64,000 bases of DNA, taken from the NCBI GenBank assembly GCA_017469445.1, contig JAFUGK010000002.1:124001-188000 (forward strand). Reading direction: 5' to 3'. The stretch comes from Clostridia bacterium. Its GTDB lineage: Bacteria; Bacillota; Clostridia; TANB77; CAG-508. Position numbers and translations under genes: made by a program. Shown piece after piece: positions 1 through 8,056 of the stretch. The stretch's first letter is position 1. Each line of letters begins with the position of its first letter. The notes under the pieces are model-generated. The model saw nothing but the letters and a program-made list of their open reading frames with translations. It did no database searches and was not told the origin of the DNA.

Positions 1-1
1 A

Positions 2-805
2 ACTAAATATGTAGATGATAGTAAAATAACAGATCACTACGCTATAATTCCAACAGGTCAAGGATTTGAGAATTATGATAAGCTTACAGATTTACAAAAA
101 AATGTATATAAAATTATTGTAACAAGATTTTTAGCAATATTTTATCCACCAGCAGAATATAGCAAAATTCAGGCAACTGTACAAATAAACGTAGAAGGAG
201 ATAAAGTAGAGAATTTTAATTGCAGTGCTAAAATTTGTTTAAAGCAAGGATTTTTAGAAGTATTAAAAGAAGATAAAAAGAAAAATGTAAAAAGAAAAGA
301 AGATGAAGAAGAAAATACAGATGATGAAAAACAAGCAAACTTAGATATTTTAGCAAAATTAAAAAAAGGACAAGAAGTGGCGATTGTTAATTTTGAATTA
401 AAAGAAGCGGAAACTACACCACCTACTAGATATAATTCAGGATCAATAATACTAGCAATGGAAAATGCGGGTAAACTAATAGAAGATGAAGAACTAAGGG
501 AACAAATAAAAGGTGCAGGAATAGGTACAAGTGCAACAAGGGCAGAGATAATTAAAAAACTAGAAAAAATAAAATATATTGAAATTAATAATAAAACACA
601 AATAATAACACCAACCTTAAAGGGAGAAACTATATATGATGTAGTGAAACTTTCTATGGCAGATATGCTAAACCCAAAGCTTACAGCAAGCTGGGAAAAA
701 GGGTTGGAAATGGTGGCTAAAAAAGAAATAAAGCCAGAAGAATTTATGGAAAAATTAGAAAAGTATATAAAGCAAAAAATAGATAAATTAGTAGTTAAAT
801 TTTAA
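2..805 (+). CDS. topB: DNA topoisomerase III (type IA), C-terminal part, 5' truncated by window edge
   Basis: The reading frame is open from base 2, so the gene begins before the window; about 267 residues are visible. Type IA topoisomerases relax or decatenate DNA through a transient 5'-phosphotyrosine break. The motif KITDHYAIIPT near the visible N-terminus is the conserved TopB segment downstream of the active-site tyrosine, and IGTSATRAEII (about residues 173-183 of the visible part) is another family signature. The protein ends in a lysine-rich tail with no CxxC zinc-ribbon pairs, which fits TopB better than TopA. An ATG at 377 lies inside the frame and is not the real start. A short GC-rich hairpin follows the stop. 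Family assignment is secure; TopB versus a TopB-like plasmid or ICE paralogue cannot be settled from a fragment. Confidence 0.9.
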   Translation, partial: TKYVDDSKITDHYAIIPTGQGFENYDKLTDLQKNVYKIIVTRFLAIFYPPAEYSKIQATVQINVEGDKVENFNCSAKICLKQGFLEVLKEDKKKNVKRKEDEEENTDDEKQANLDILAKLKKGQEVAIVNFELKEAETTPPTRYNSGSIILAMENAGKLIEDEELREQIKGAGIGTSATRAEIIKKLEKIKYIEINNKTQIITPTLKGETIYDVVKLSMADMLNPKLTASWEKGLEMVAKKEIKPEEFMEKLEKYIKQKIDKLVVKF

Positions 806-830
806 AGACATATTTTAATAAAGAATGTAA

Positions 831-856
831 GAGGAGGCAATTTGCCTCCTTTAAAC
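831..856 (+). terminator. Hairpin terminator after topB
   Basis: Perfect 9-bp stem (AGGAGGCAA / TTGCCTCCT) with a 1-nt centre, followed only by a short TTTA tract. It sits 25 nt after the topB stop. The U-tract is weak, so efficiency is uncertain. Confidence 0.55.
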
Positions 857-986
857 ATAAATAAAAACTCGAATAATGTCGAAGTGTGACATACGATTTT
901 TGTTGAAATATTAGAGTATATATGGTAAATTTAAAATATCAAATTAGTTTTAATTCATTTTTAACTACTAAATGTTCAGTTTTAAT

Positions 987-1020
987 CTGGCAACTCGCCA
1001 AACAAATCAAATATAAAAAA
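987..1020 (+). repeat. Short palindromic repeat, TGGCAACTCGCCA type, copy 1
   Basis: Contains TGGCAACTCGCCA followed by AACAAATCAAATAT and an A-run. Similar stretches occur at 1661-1686 and 4977-5018. The centre is a small GGC/GCC hairpin. All three copies lie within the first 5 kb, in intergenic DNA around the toxin-antitoxin and transposase genes. They may be REP-like remnants. Confidence 0.45.
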
Positions 1021-1097
1021 AGAAACTTATAAAAATATTCAATAATATCTAAATTTGTGGTATACTACAATTATAGTATAAAGAGAGGTGTATAATT

Positions 1098-1337
1098 ATG
1101 CAACGTATAACAAATATTCAAGAATTAGAAACTGCAATAAACCAAAATGGAGAACTAGTAGTAAGCAAAAATAGTAAAAATAATGTAATAGTAATGAGCA
1201 TGGAAGAATATAGAAAGAAGATATTAAAAAAAGAAATAGAAGAACATTTATTAAAAGCTGAAGAAGATATAAAAAATGGTAGAATAAAAGATGCAAGACT
1301 AGTATTTAAGGAGTGGAAAGAAAAATATGGAATATAA
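1098..1337 (+). CDS. RelB/Phd-type antitoxin of a toxin-antitoxin pair
   Basis: A 79-residue protein whose N-terminal half (MQRITNIQELETAINQNGEL, then VVSKNSKNNVIVMSMEEYRK) matches the Phd/YefM/RelB pattern of a DNA-binding fold ending in 'vimsmeey'. The charged C-terminal helix (about residues 38-79) would be the toxin-neutralising segment. The start has a clear ribosome-binding site (AGAGAGGTG). It overlaps the start of the next gene by 11 bp, the usual translational coupling of antitoxin to toxin. Such antitoxins normally repress their own promoter, so autoregulation is likely but inferred. Family placement between Phd/YefM and RelB is not certain. Confidence 0.8.
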   Translation: MQRITNIQELETAINQNGELVVSKNSKNNVIVMSMEEYRKKILKKEIEEHLLKAEEDIKNGRIKDARLVFKEWKEKYGI

Positions 1338-1641
1338 TATACAATTAACTGATGAGTTCATAGAAGGAATTGATGAAATCTGTTATTATATTTCATCAAC
1401 ATTAAAATCTCCAGTTGCCTCGAATAAATTAAGACAAAAAGTAATGTACACTATTCTTACATTAGAAAAATCACCAAGAATGTTTACTAAAATTGAAAAA
1501 TTTAGTAAGACAAAGAAACAATATAGAAGAATAGTTGTAAATAATTATGTGATATTATATACAATTGATGAAGAAAAAAAGACAATATATATTGCACATA
1601 TTTATTATCAAGGAAGAAATTACATAGATAATTTATTTTAA
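1327..1641 (+). CDS. RelE/ParE-superfamily toxin
   Basis: A 104-residue protein starting 11 bp inside the antitoxin gene. It has the RelE/ParE layout: an N-terminal strand (YNIQLTDEF), two helices carrying 'EGIDEICYYIS' and 'SNKLRQKVMYTILTLEKSP', then a beta sheet ending in YRRIVVNNYVILYTIDEE and IYIAHIYYQGRNY. The arginine in 'YRRIVV' and the tyrosine near the end (Y-Q-G-R-N-Y) are where RelE-type RNases keep functional residues. Members either cleave mRNA on the ribosome (RelE) or poison gyrase (ParE); the sequence alone does not decide which. The pair probably acts in stress response or element maintenance. Confidence 0.8.
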   Translation: MEYNIQLTDEFIEGIDEICYYISSTLKSPVASNKLRQKVMYTILTLEKSPRMFTKIEKFSKTKKQYRRIVVNNYVILYTIDEEKKTIYIAHIYYQGRNYIDNLF

Positions 1642-1660
1642 TTGTTATTTTATTTTTATC

Positions 1661-1686
1661 ATGGCAAATCGCCAAACAAATTCCAT
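1661..1686 (+). repeat. Short palindromic repeat, TGGCAAATCGCCA type, copy 2
   Basis: TGGCAAATCGCCAAACAAAT lies 20 nt after the toxin stop. It matches the copy at 987-1020, so the TA pair is flanked by two direct copies about 0.67 kb apart. Confidence 0.45.
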
Positions 1687-1852
1687 AGGCTGAAAATATA
1701 TTTAATAATAATTTTTAATTGAGAAAACAATAGAAACAAGTGAATTTTATTTAAAATGGGATAAGTAAAATTTTTATATTATACATATTGAATTTTCCCT
1801 TTAATTATGCTATAAAATAGATAAATAGTTTATTATATATCGAGGTGAACAT

Positions 1853-3985
1853 ATGAAGAGTGAAAAAGGTTCAGTAACTATATATGTTACAATTGCATGC
1901 TTGTTTGTGTTGATAATTGGAATTGCAAATTATGTGCTTTTAACTAACAAGCAAGTAGCACAAGCAGAAATGGTAAATGAAATAGAAAAACAATATAATT
2001 CAAGCGTAAGTTTAGAGCAGACATATAATAGTTATAATGGTGGAGAAATAATACCAATAGATTCACTAGAGAATTTTAAAAAAATAGGAACTGGAGAGAA
2101 AGTTTATATAAATGGCAAAGTATATACATTTGGAACTGATAGCACATATGTATTACAAACAAATTTAACATATGATGGAAATTATGATGACATGATAACA
2201 AGAATAAAAAACAACAATATAGTAGTAACAGGAGATGGCTACGAAATAGCAGTAACAAAAGACGGGGTAACAGATTACTATGTAAGCAAATGGAATTATA
2301 CTGTACCAAGAGGAAAAGTATACGGTAGTTTATATAAAATAAGTGATGATGAGTATCATTTAATTTTCAATGCAAGTGGAAACTTGGCAAAGGGGTATAC
2401 AGAAGAGCAATTGGTTTATGCAGACCAAAGGCAAGATATAAGTAATAGTGGATTAGTTGATCAAGATGAAAATGAAAATTGGGTATTTAATGCGTATTGG
2501 CTTGAAAAAGCAGATAAAATAACAAAAGTAAGAATAGAAGAAGAAATAATGCCTACAAGCACAGAAGGATATTTTTATGGGTTAACACAAATAAAAGAAA
2601 TAGAAGGAATGCAGAATTTAAATACAAGTGAAGTAACCAATATGAGACTTATGTTTTATAAATGCAATAATTTAACTAATTTAGAGGTAAATCATTTTAA
2701 TACGAGTAAAGTAACAAACATGAGAGGCGTATTTTCTAAATGTACAAATTTAGCAAGTTTGGATTTAAGTAGTTTTAACACAAGTAACGTAACAACAATG
2801 TATTGTATGTTTTATGAATGTACAAGTTTAACAAATTTAGATTTAAGTAGTTTTAATACAAGTAATGTAGAAACAATGGCATCAATGTTTGATCATTGTA
2901 CAAGTTTAACAAATTTAAATTTAAGTAGTTTTAATACAGCAAAAGTAACAGATATGTATTGTATGTTTTATCAATGCACAAGTTTAACAAGCTTAGACAT
3001 AAGTAGTTTTAATACAAGTAATGTAGAAACAATGAGATCAATGTTTGATCATTGTACAAGTTTAACAAATTTAAATTTAAGTAGTTTTAACACAAGTAAT
3101 GTAACAGATATGTATTGTATGTTTTATCAATGTACAAGTTTAATAACAATATATGTAGGAAATGGTTGGACGACAAGTGCTGTTGCAGAAAGTACAAGTA
3201 TGTTTAATCATAGCACTAATCTTGTAGGAGCTATATCATATGATTCAACTAAACTAGATGCGACTTATGCAAATTGGAAAACAGGTTATTTGACATATGC
3301 GGTATGGAAAGATAATACCATTCCAGAGATAGCAACAGAGACTAGAAGCTATGTAAGCTCAAATTTTTCGAGTTGGACATTATCAGGTGGAGCATATGTT
3401 GACGGAAATGGATATTTAGTAATACCATCATCAACAGCAGTAGCATATAAAAATTTTAGAGCATATGGAGTAACATGGGATAGTATGTATAAATATAAAA
3501 CACTAGATAATACTTCTGGTGGTATTATAGAGGATTTCTATTATTATAGCCAAAACAATACAGAGTTGTCTAAAACAGGGAAAAGAACTGCAAGAGCTCA
3601 TGGAGATGCAAATGGAACATGGAAGGATTCAAGAAAAGAGGCTCAAATTGCATATCCAGAGGCATATTATACAAAAGTAAGATTTTTTTGGAGCTCATCA
3701 TATGTATCTAAAGCTTATGTTATAAAAGATTTTAAATTTATAACAGATAGAGAAGCAAGTGATGAAGGAAAGATTATTTATGTAACAGCAACAGATGAGC
3801 ATAGTGGAGTAAAATTAACAAAATGGATTTCAGGAACAAAAACAATTAGTGATTTTAAAAGTAATGGAACAGAATTTACAAATTGGTTTACTGTAACAGA
3901 GAATGGAACATATACAATATATGCAGAAGACAATAATGGAAATGGTAATGTCAAAGTGGTTACAATTACTGGAATAAGCAAATAA
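1853..3985 (+). CDS. BspA-like surface protein with DUF285 leucine-rich repeats and a prepilin-like N-terminus
   Basis: A 710-residue protein. The N-terminus (KSEKGSVTIYVTIACLFVLI) is one hydrophobic helix behind a basic stretch ending in G, which resembles clostridial pseudopilin or signal-anchor sequences. Residues about 250-440 hold roughly eight 23-25-residue repeats of the type LDLSSFNTSNVTTMYCMF, the BspA/DUF285 leucine-rich repeat seen in surface adhesins of gut and oral anaerobes. The repeat region is visible at DNA level as near-identical ~72-bp units (about 2620-3150). The C-terminal third has Ig-like or carbohydrate-binding-like beta sequence (EHSGVKLTKWISGTK, ENGTYTIYAEDNNGNG). 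No LPXTG or lipobox was seen. It is probably displayed on the surface for adhesion; the exact ligand is unknown. Confidence 0.75.
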   Translation: MKSEKGSVTIYVTIACLFVLIIGIANYVLLTNKQVAQAEMVNEIEKQYNSSVSLEQTYNSYNGGEIIPIDSLENFKKIGTGEKVYINGKVYTFGTDSTYVLQTNLTYDGNYDDMITRIKNNNIVVTGDGYEIAVTKDGVTDYYVSKWNYTVPRGKVYGSLYKISDDEYHLIFNASGNLAKGYTEEQLVYADQRQDISNSGLVDQDENENWVFNAYWLEKADKITKVRIEEEIMPTSTEGYFYGLTQIKEIEGMQNLNTSEVTNMRLMFYKCNNLTNLEVNHFNTSKVTNMRGVFSKCTNLASLDLSSFNTSNVTTMYCMFYECTSLTNLDLSSFNTSNVETMASMFDHCTSLTNLNLSSFNTAKVTDMYCMFYQCTSLTSLDISSFNTSNVETMRSMFDHCTSLTNLNLSSFNTSNVTDMYCMFYQCTSLITIYVGNGWTTSAVAESTSMFNHSTNLVGAISYDSTKLDATYANWKTGYLTYAVWKDNTIPEIATETRSYVSSNFSSWTLSGGAYVDGNGYLVIPSSTAVAYKNFRAYGVTWDSMYKYKTLDNTSGGIIEDFYYYSQNNTELSKTGKRTARAHGDANGTWKDSRKEAQIAYPEAYYTKVRFFWSSSYVSKAYVIKDFKFITDREASDEGKIIYVTATDEHSGVKLTKWISGTKTISDFKSNGTEFTNWFTVTENGTYTIYAEDNNGNGNVKVVTITGISK

Positions 3986-4022
3986 AGTATCATAAGGACG
4001 GGAAATTTCGCAACAAGGCTGC

Positions 4023-4046
4023 TTTTGGGGACACCTACCAAAAACA
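4023..4046 (+). repeat. RAYT-flanking inverted repeat, left (GGGGACACCTACC)
   Basis: 24 bases containing TTTTGGGGACACCTACC that are perfectly inverted at 4929-4952 on the far side of the transposase gene. The same word also forms the 35-bp palindrome at 14621-14693. This layout is expected for the cognate REP sequences of a RAYT. Confidence 0.75.
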
Positions 4047-4093
4047 GGTTGATTTAATTTAATATGTATAGTATAATAAATAAAAAAATGGGG

Positions 4094-4131
4094 GCTTATA
4101 AAATTTTATTTTATGAGCTCTCTTGTTTTTT
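4094..4131 (+). terminator. Hairpin with long T-tract upstream of the RAYT gene
   Basis: GCTTATAAAA pairs with TTTTATGAGC (one wobble), followed by CTCTTG and a run of twelve T. It sits between the flanking repeat and the transposase ribosome-binding site, so it may insulate the transposase from upstream transcription. Confidence 0.55.
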
Positions 4132-4155
4132 TTTTTAGAAAGGAGATATTTTAAA

Positions 4156-4920
4156 ATGCCAAGATTAGCTAGAAAGTATCTAGAAACATCTTTTTTACAT
4201 TTGATAGTGCAAGGAGTTAATAAAGAGTATATTTTTTATAAAAAAGAATATATAGAAAAGTATTTAGAAATATTTAAAGAAAATAGCGACAAATATAATT
4301 ATACAATAATTGCATATTGTGTAATGAATAATCATGCACATTTTTTGATTTATGCTGAAGATATGAATAAACTCGCAAAAGGAATGCAGAAAACCAATTT
4401 ATTGTTTGCACAGATGTATAATAGAAAAGAACATAGAGTGGGAGTAGTATTTAGAAATAGATATCAAATAGAACCTATTTATAATCTGAAATATCTTATA
4501 AATTGTATAAAATATATACATAATAATCCTGTAAAAGCAAAAATGGTTTTAAAATGCGAAGACTATGAGTATTCGACATATAAGGATTATGCCAATAATG
4601 TTGGCGTAAGTAGAAGTGAAATAATGAAAAAAATATTTGGGAAAAAATGTAACTATTTAGAACTGTTTAACGAAAGTCCTAATAATAGATTTATGGATAT
4701 TGAAGAGTATTCTTCTGAACAGAAAAAACAATATATATTAGAAGCTATTTATGAATTTAGAAAGAGATATTGTAAATCTACTTTTGAGATATTTTCAGAT
4801 AGAGATGTGTTAAAAAAATTGATATGGTTTTTAAAAGAAAAATTTGGATGTACATATGTAGAAATTAGAAATTATTTTGAAATTTCGCGAGGAACAATGG
4901 AAAGCTTAAAAATTAAATAA
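4156..4920 (+). CDS. REP-associated tyrosine transposase (RAYT, IS200/IS605-like Y1 family)
   Basis: A 254-residue protein. The ATG at 4156 is preferred over an in-frame upstream start because AAAGGAGAT lies just before it. The HUH motif is NNHAHFLIY (about residues 57-65) and the catalytic tyrosine is in KYIHNNPVKA (about residues 121-130), both typical of the TnpA_REP/Y1 family. The C-terminal ~80 residues contain a helix-turn-helix-like segment (FGCTYVEIRNYFEISRGTM) seen in many RAYTs. RAYTs nick single-stranded REP palindromes through a 5'-phosphotyrosine bond and are thought to spread REP elements. Here the gene is bracketed by a perfect 24-bp inverted repeat (4023-4046 and 4929-4952). 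The frame is intact and catalytic residues are present, so activity is plausible. Confidence 0.9.
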   Translation: MPRLARKYLETSFLHLIVQGVNKEYIFYKKEYIEKYLEIFKENSDKYNYTIIAYCVMNNHAHFLIYAEDMNKLAKGMQKTNLLFAQMYNRKEHRVGVVFRNRYQIEPIYNLKYLINCIKYIHNNPVKAKMVLKCEDYEYSTYKDYANNVGVSRSEIMKKIFGKKCNYLELFNESPNNRFMDIEEYSSEQKKQYILEAIYEFRKRYCKSTFEIFSDRDVLKKLIWFLKEKFGCTYVEIRNYFEISRGTMESLKIK

Positions 4921-4928
4921 TTTCTATA

Positions 4929-4969
4929 TGTTTTTGGTAGGTGTCCCCAAAAACAGGTGTCCTCAAAAA
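4929..4969 (+). repeat. RAYT-flanking inverted repeat, right, plus partial second copy
   Basis: 4929-4952 is the exact reverse complement of 4023-4046. It is followed by AACAGGTGTCCTCAAAAACA, a degenerate partial copy in the same direction, which gives the mosaic look of a BIME-type REP cluster. Confidence 0.75.
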
Positions 4970-4976
4970 CATTTTT

Positions 4977-5018
4977 TATCCGGCGAATCGCCCAATTAAT
5001 CAAATATTAAAAAATTTC
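4977..5018 (+). repeat. Short palindromic repeat, CGGCGAATCGCCC type, copy 3
   Basis: GGCGAATCGCC is a perfect hairpin followed by CAATTAATCAAATATTAAA, matching the copies at 987 and 1661 including the downstream CAAATAT. It lies directly upstream of the response-regulator promoter. Confidence 0.45.
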
Positions 5019-5027
5019 ATAAAAAAC

Positions 5028-5056
5028 TTGTACAAAATATATAAATGTGATATAAC
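5028..5056 (+). promoter_or_regulatory. Predicted housekeeping sigma promoter for the two-component operon
   Basis: TTGTAC, 17-nt spacer, TATAAC, located about 30 nt upstream of the response-regulator start codon. Confidence 0.6.
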
Positions 5057-5088
5057 TATTTATAGAATTTAGGGGGCGTGATTATTTC

Positions 5089-5817
5089 ATGGAAGAATTT
5101 GTAGATACTAAAAAAACGATATTAATAGTAGATGATGAAAAACCAATAGTAGAAATACTTATGTATAATCTTGAAAGAGAAGGTTATAACACAATAGAAG
5201 CATATGATGGCGTAGAAGCTGTAAATTTGGCATTAGAGAAAAAACCAGATTTAATATTGCTAGATATAATGTTACCTAAGATGGATGGATTAGCAGTATG
5301 TAAAAGAATAAGACATTCACTTCCTAATGTACCAATTTTAATGCTTACTGCAAAAGCAGAAGAAATAGATAAAATACTAGGATTAGAATTAGGTGCAGAT
5401 GATTATATTACAAAGCCATTTAGTGTAAGAGAATTAATGGCTAGAATTAAAGCTAATTTAAGAAAGATAGAAGCAAATAATTTAAAAGATGAAATAAAAG
5501 ATGAAACAAATACTAATGTTATTACAATAGGTGATTTATCTTTAAATTTGGACAAATTTGAAGTAAAAGTAAATGGTCAAACAATAGATTTAACATTAAG
5601 AGAATTTGAAGTATTAAAATATTTAGCTGGTCAACCAGGTCAAGTTGTAACAAGAGAAGTACTTCTTGAAAAAGTTTGGGGATATGAATATTATGGAGAT
5701 ATAAGAACAGTTGATGTTACAGTAAGAAGAATAAGAGAAAAAATAGAAAAAGATACCTCAAATCCAAAGATTTTGATTACAAAAAGAGGAGTCGGATATT
5801 ACATAGCAAATAATTAG
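5089..5817 (+). CDS. walR: OmpR/PhoB-family response regulator, WalR-like
   Basis: A 242-residue regulator. The receiver domain (about 9-125) has the acidic pocket D15-D16, phospho-acceptor D59 in LLDIMLP and the conserved lysine in DDYITKPFSV. A winged-helix DNA-binding domain (about 145-240) carries LTLREFEVLKYLAGQPGQVV and RTVDVTVRRIREKI. It is followed by its cognate kinase after a 60-nt gap containing a terminator-like hairpin. The sequence style (ILIVDDEKPIVEIL, YNLEREGY) is closest to WalR/PhoP-type regulators of Firmicutes, which control cell-wall metabolism or the phosphate response. WalR is my best guess; PhoP/PhoB remains possible. Confidence 0.85.
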   Translation: MEEFVDTKKTILIVDDEKPIVEILMYNLEREGYNTIEAYDGVEAVNLALEKKPDLILLDIMLPKMDGLAVCKRIRHSLPNVPILMLTAKAEEIDKILGLELGADDYITKPFSVRELMARIKANLRKIEANNLKDEIKDETNTNVITIGDLSLNLDKFEVKVNGQTIDLTLREFEVLKYLAGQPGQVVTREVLLEKVWGYEYYGDIRTVDVTVRRIREKIEKDTSNPKILITKRGVGYYIANN

Positions 5818-5829
5818 TATATTATTGAT

Positions 5830-5858
5830 TTAGGGTAGCAAAGGCTACCCTAAATTTT
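5830..5858 (+). terminator. Attenuating hairpin between response regulator and kinase
   Basis: TTAGGGTAGC / GCTACCCTAA, a perfect 10-bp stem with a 4-nt loop, followed by ATTTTTG. Being inside the operon, it may lower kinase expression relative to the regulator. Confidence 0.7.
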
Positions 5859-5876
5859 TGGAGGGAGAAATTTATT

Positions 5877-7358
5877 TTGAAAAATATTCAAACACAGATA
5901 ATATTAATATTTACAATAATCGGAATAGCAGTATTGGTTGCACTAGGACTTTTATTTAATTATCAACTAGGAAACATACAAGAAAGCATTATGCAAAATC
6001 AAAATATTGAATTAATTACTCAAAGAGAAATGGAGCAAGTTAGAAATATTACAATATATGCGATTGCTACATATGTAGTTATTGCAGTAGTAATAGGAAT
6101 TTTTGTTAGAAAAGTTATTATAAAACCAATGTATAAACTAACAGAAAATGCAACAGAAATTGCTAATGGTAAAATGGTAGATATGGATAATATGATGCCT
6201 ACAAAAATTCGAACAGATATTGATGAGCTTGTTAAAGCATTTTGCATGATGAATAATGAACTTAATGAAAGATTTAATGAAGCAAGCCGTCAGAAGAAGC
6301 AAATTGAAACAATACTATTACACATGACAGATGGTATTATTGCTTTTGATATAGATGGAGAGATAATTCACATTAACCCAGCTGCTAAAAATTTACTAGA
6401 ACTAACAGATAAAGAAGATAATTTTGATAAAATATTTAATAAATTAGAATTAAATATGAATATAGAAAAAATTATATACTTAGAGAATTGGACATCCACA
6501 GAGCAAAAAATAAATGTAAAAGATAGATATGTAAATTTATTGTTTGCACCATTTAAAAACGAAAATGATAGACCAGGTGGAGTAATCGCAGTTATACAGG
6601 ATATTACAGAGCACATAAGACTAGATAATATGAGAAAAGAATTTGTTGCAGATGTATCTCATGAATTAAAAACACCAATAACATCAATAATGGGATATTC
6701 AGATACTTTGCTAGAAGGAGAATACGAAAAAGATATACAAGATAAATTTTTAGGTGTAATATCTTCAGAAGCCAAAAGAATGGCAAGGCTTGTAAATGAC
6801 TTATTAACACTATCTAAATATGATAATAAACAAAATAAATATGAAAAAGTCGAATTCGATTTAGGAGAGCTAGTAAAACAAACTCAAGAGAACTTAGCAT
6901 TAGAAATACAAAAAAAGAATCAACATGTAGAATGCTATGTTACAGCAGATGTTCCACTTGTTTATGCAGATAGATATGGAATAGAAAGAGTTGTAATAAA
7001 TATATTAACAAATAGTATAAAATACACACCAGAAGGCGGAAATATAAAAATATATGTAGGTTTTGTTTATAATGATGCATATATAAAAATTATAGATAAT
7101 GGAATAGGAATTCCAGAAAAAGATTTGGACAGGATTTTTGAAAGATTTTATAGAGTAGATAAAGCAAGAACTAGAGCAATGGGAGGAACAGGACTAGGAC
7201 TTTCAATAGCAAAAGAGATACTAGATCAAAACGGAGGAAGCATAGACATAAAGAGTGTTCAAGATAAAGGTACAGAAGTAGTTATAAGAGTACCTACAAA
7301 AGCAGTAGAGAATAGACAAAAAAATGAGGTTGAAAGCTTGATAAATGAGCAAGAGTAA
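5877..7358 (+). CDS. walK: Sensor histidine kinase with HAMP and PAS domains, WalK-like
   Basis: A 493-residue membrane kinase starting at TTG with GGAGGGAG upstream. Two transmembrane helices (about 8-28 and 58-78) enclose only about 30 extracytoplasmic residues, so it lacks the large sensor domain of Bacillus WalK or PhoR. HAMP follows (about 78-130), then a PAS domain (about 140-245, starting HMTDGIIAFDIDGEIIHINP). The HisKA box VSHELKTPITS has the phospho-accepting histidine at about residue 262. The ATP-binding domain has NILTNSIKYT, DNGIGI and GGTGLGLSIAKEI. It would autophosphorylate and pass phosphate to the preceding regulator. With such a short loop the signal is probably membrane or intracellular. 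Confidence 0.85.
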   Translation: MKNIQTQIILIFTIIGIAVLVALGLLFNYQLGNIQESIMQNQNIELITQREMEQVRNITIYAIATYVVIAVVIGIFVRKVIIKPMYKLTENATEIANGKMVDMDNMMPTKIRTDIDELVKAFCMMNNELNERFNEASRQKKQIETILLHMTDGIIAFDIDGEIIHINPAAKNLLELTDKEDNFDKIFNKLELNMNIEKIIYLENWTSTEQKINVKDRYVNLLFAPFKNENDRPGGVIAVIQDITEHIRLDNMRKEFVADVSHELKTPITSIMGYSDTLLEGEYEKDIQDKFLGVISSEAKRMARLVNDLLTLSKYDNKQNKYEKVEFDLGELVKQTQENLALEIQKKNQHVECYVTADVPLVYADRYGIERVVINILTNSIKYTPEGGNIKIYVGFVYNDAYIKIIDNGIGIPEKDLDRIFERFYRVDKARTRAMGGTGLGLSIAKEILDQNGGSIDIKSVQDKGTEVVIRVPTKAVENRQKNEVESLINEQE

Positions 7359-7394
7359 TGTATAATAGATATGCTATAAAGAAAGGAAATAAAA

Positions 7395-8048
7395 ATGGGA
7401 ATAGAAATAAATCCAAAATTAAAAGAGGCATTAGAGTGGGCTTATTGCATAATAATTGCAATAGTACTAGCATTACTTGTTAAATTTTATATAGGAATAC
7501 CAACAGTAGTGCAGCAAGTATCAATGTTTCCTACACTTGTAGAAAACCAAAGATTAATTTTAGATAGAACAGTTAGGACTTTTCATAAAGAATTAAAAAG
7601 AGGAGATATAGTTACATTTGAATCACCAAGTTCAGTTAGAATATCTTCATTTGAAGCAGATTTTGATAATCCTGTTGCAAAATATGAAAATGAGCCAGAA
7701 GGTTTGATGGCAAGGTTTGTTTATTATGTTTTGGAAACTAATAAAGAAAGCTTTATAAAAAGGGTTATTGGAGTTGCAGGAGACCATGTTAAGATTGAAA
7801 ATGGAAAAGTATATTTAAATGGTGAATTGCTAGATGAACCATATTTACAACCAGAAATAGAAACAGATGCAGGCCATGGCGAAGTATTTATGGATGTTGT
7901 AGTACCAGAAGGAACAGTTTTCCTTATGGGAGATAATAGACCAAGGAGTACAGACAGTAGATCTTTTGGATGTATTCCTTTAGAAAAAATAGAAAGTAGA
8001 GTTTTAATAAGATTTTGGCCATTAAATTTATTTGGAACAGTTGATTAG
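7395..8048 (+). CDS. lepB: Type I signal peptidase
   Basis: A 217-residue membrane protease that removes Sec signal peptides. One N-terminal transmembrane helix (about 14-34) is followed by the catalytic serine S43 in QVSMFPTL and the general-base lysine K122 in SFIKRVIGVAGDHV. Conserved box E, GDNRPRSTDSRSFG, lies near residue 178. A single membrane span and short length are typical of Gram-positive SipS-type enzymes. It starts 36 nt after the kinase and is followed at 8 nt by holB, so it probably belongs to the same transcript. Confidence 0.93.
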   Translation: MGIEINPKLKEALEWAYCIIIAIVLALLVKFYIGIPTVVQQVSMFPTLVENQRLILDRTVRTFHKELKRGDIVTFESPSSVRISSFEADFDNPVAKYENEPEGLMARFVYYVLETNKESFIKRVIGVAGDHVKIENGKVYLNGELLDEPYLQPEIETDAGHGEVFMDVVVPEGTVFLMGDNRPRSTDSRSFGCIPLEKIESRVLIRFWPLNLFGTVD

Positions 8049-8056
8049 GAGGAAGA

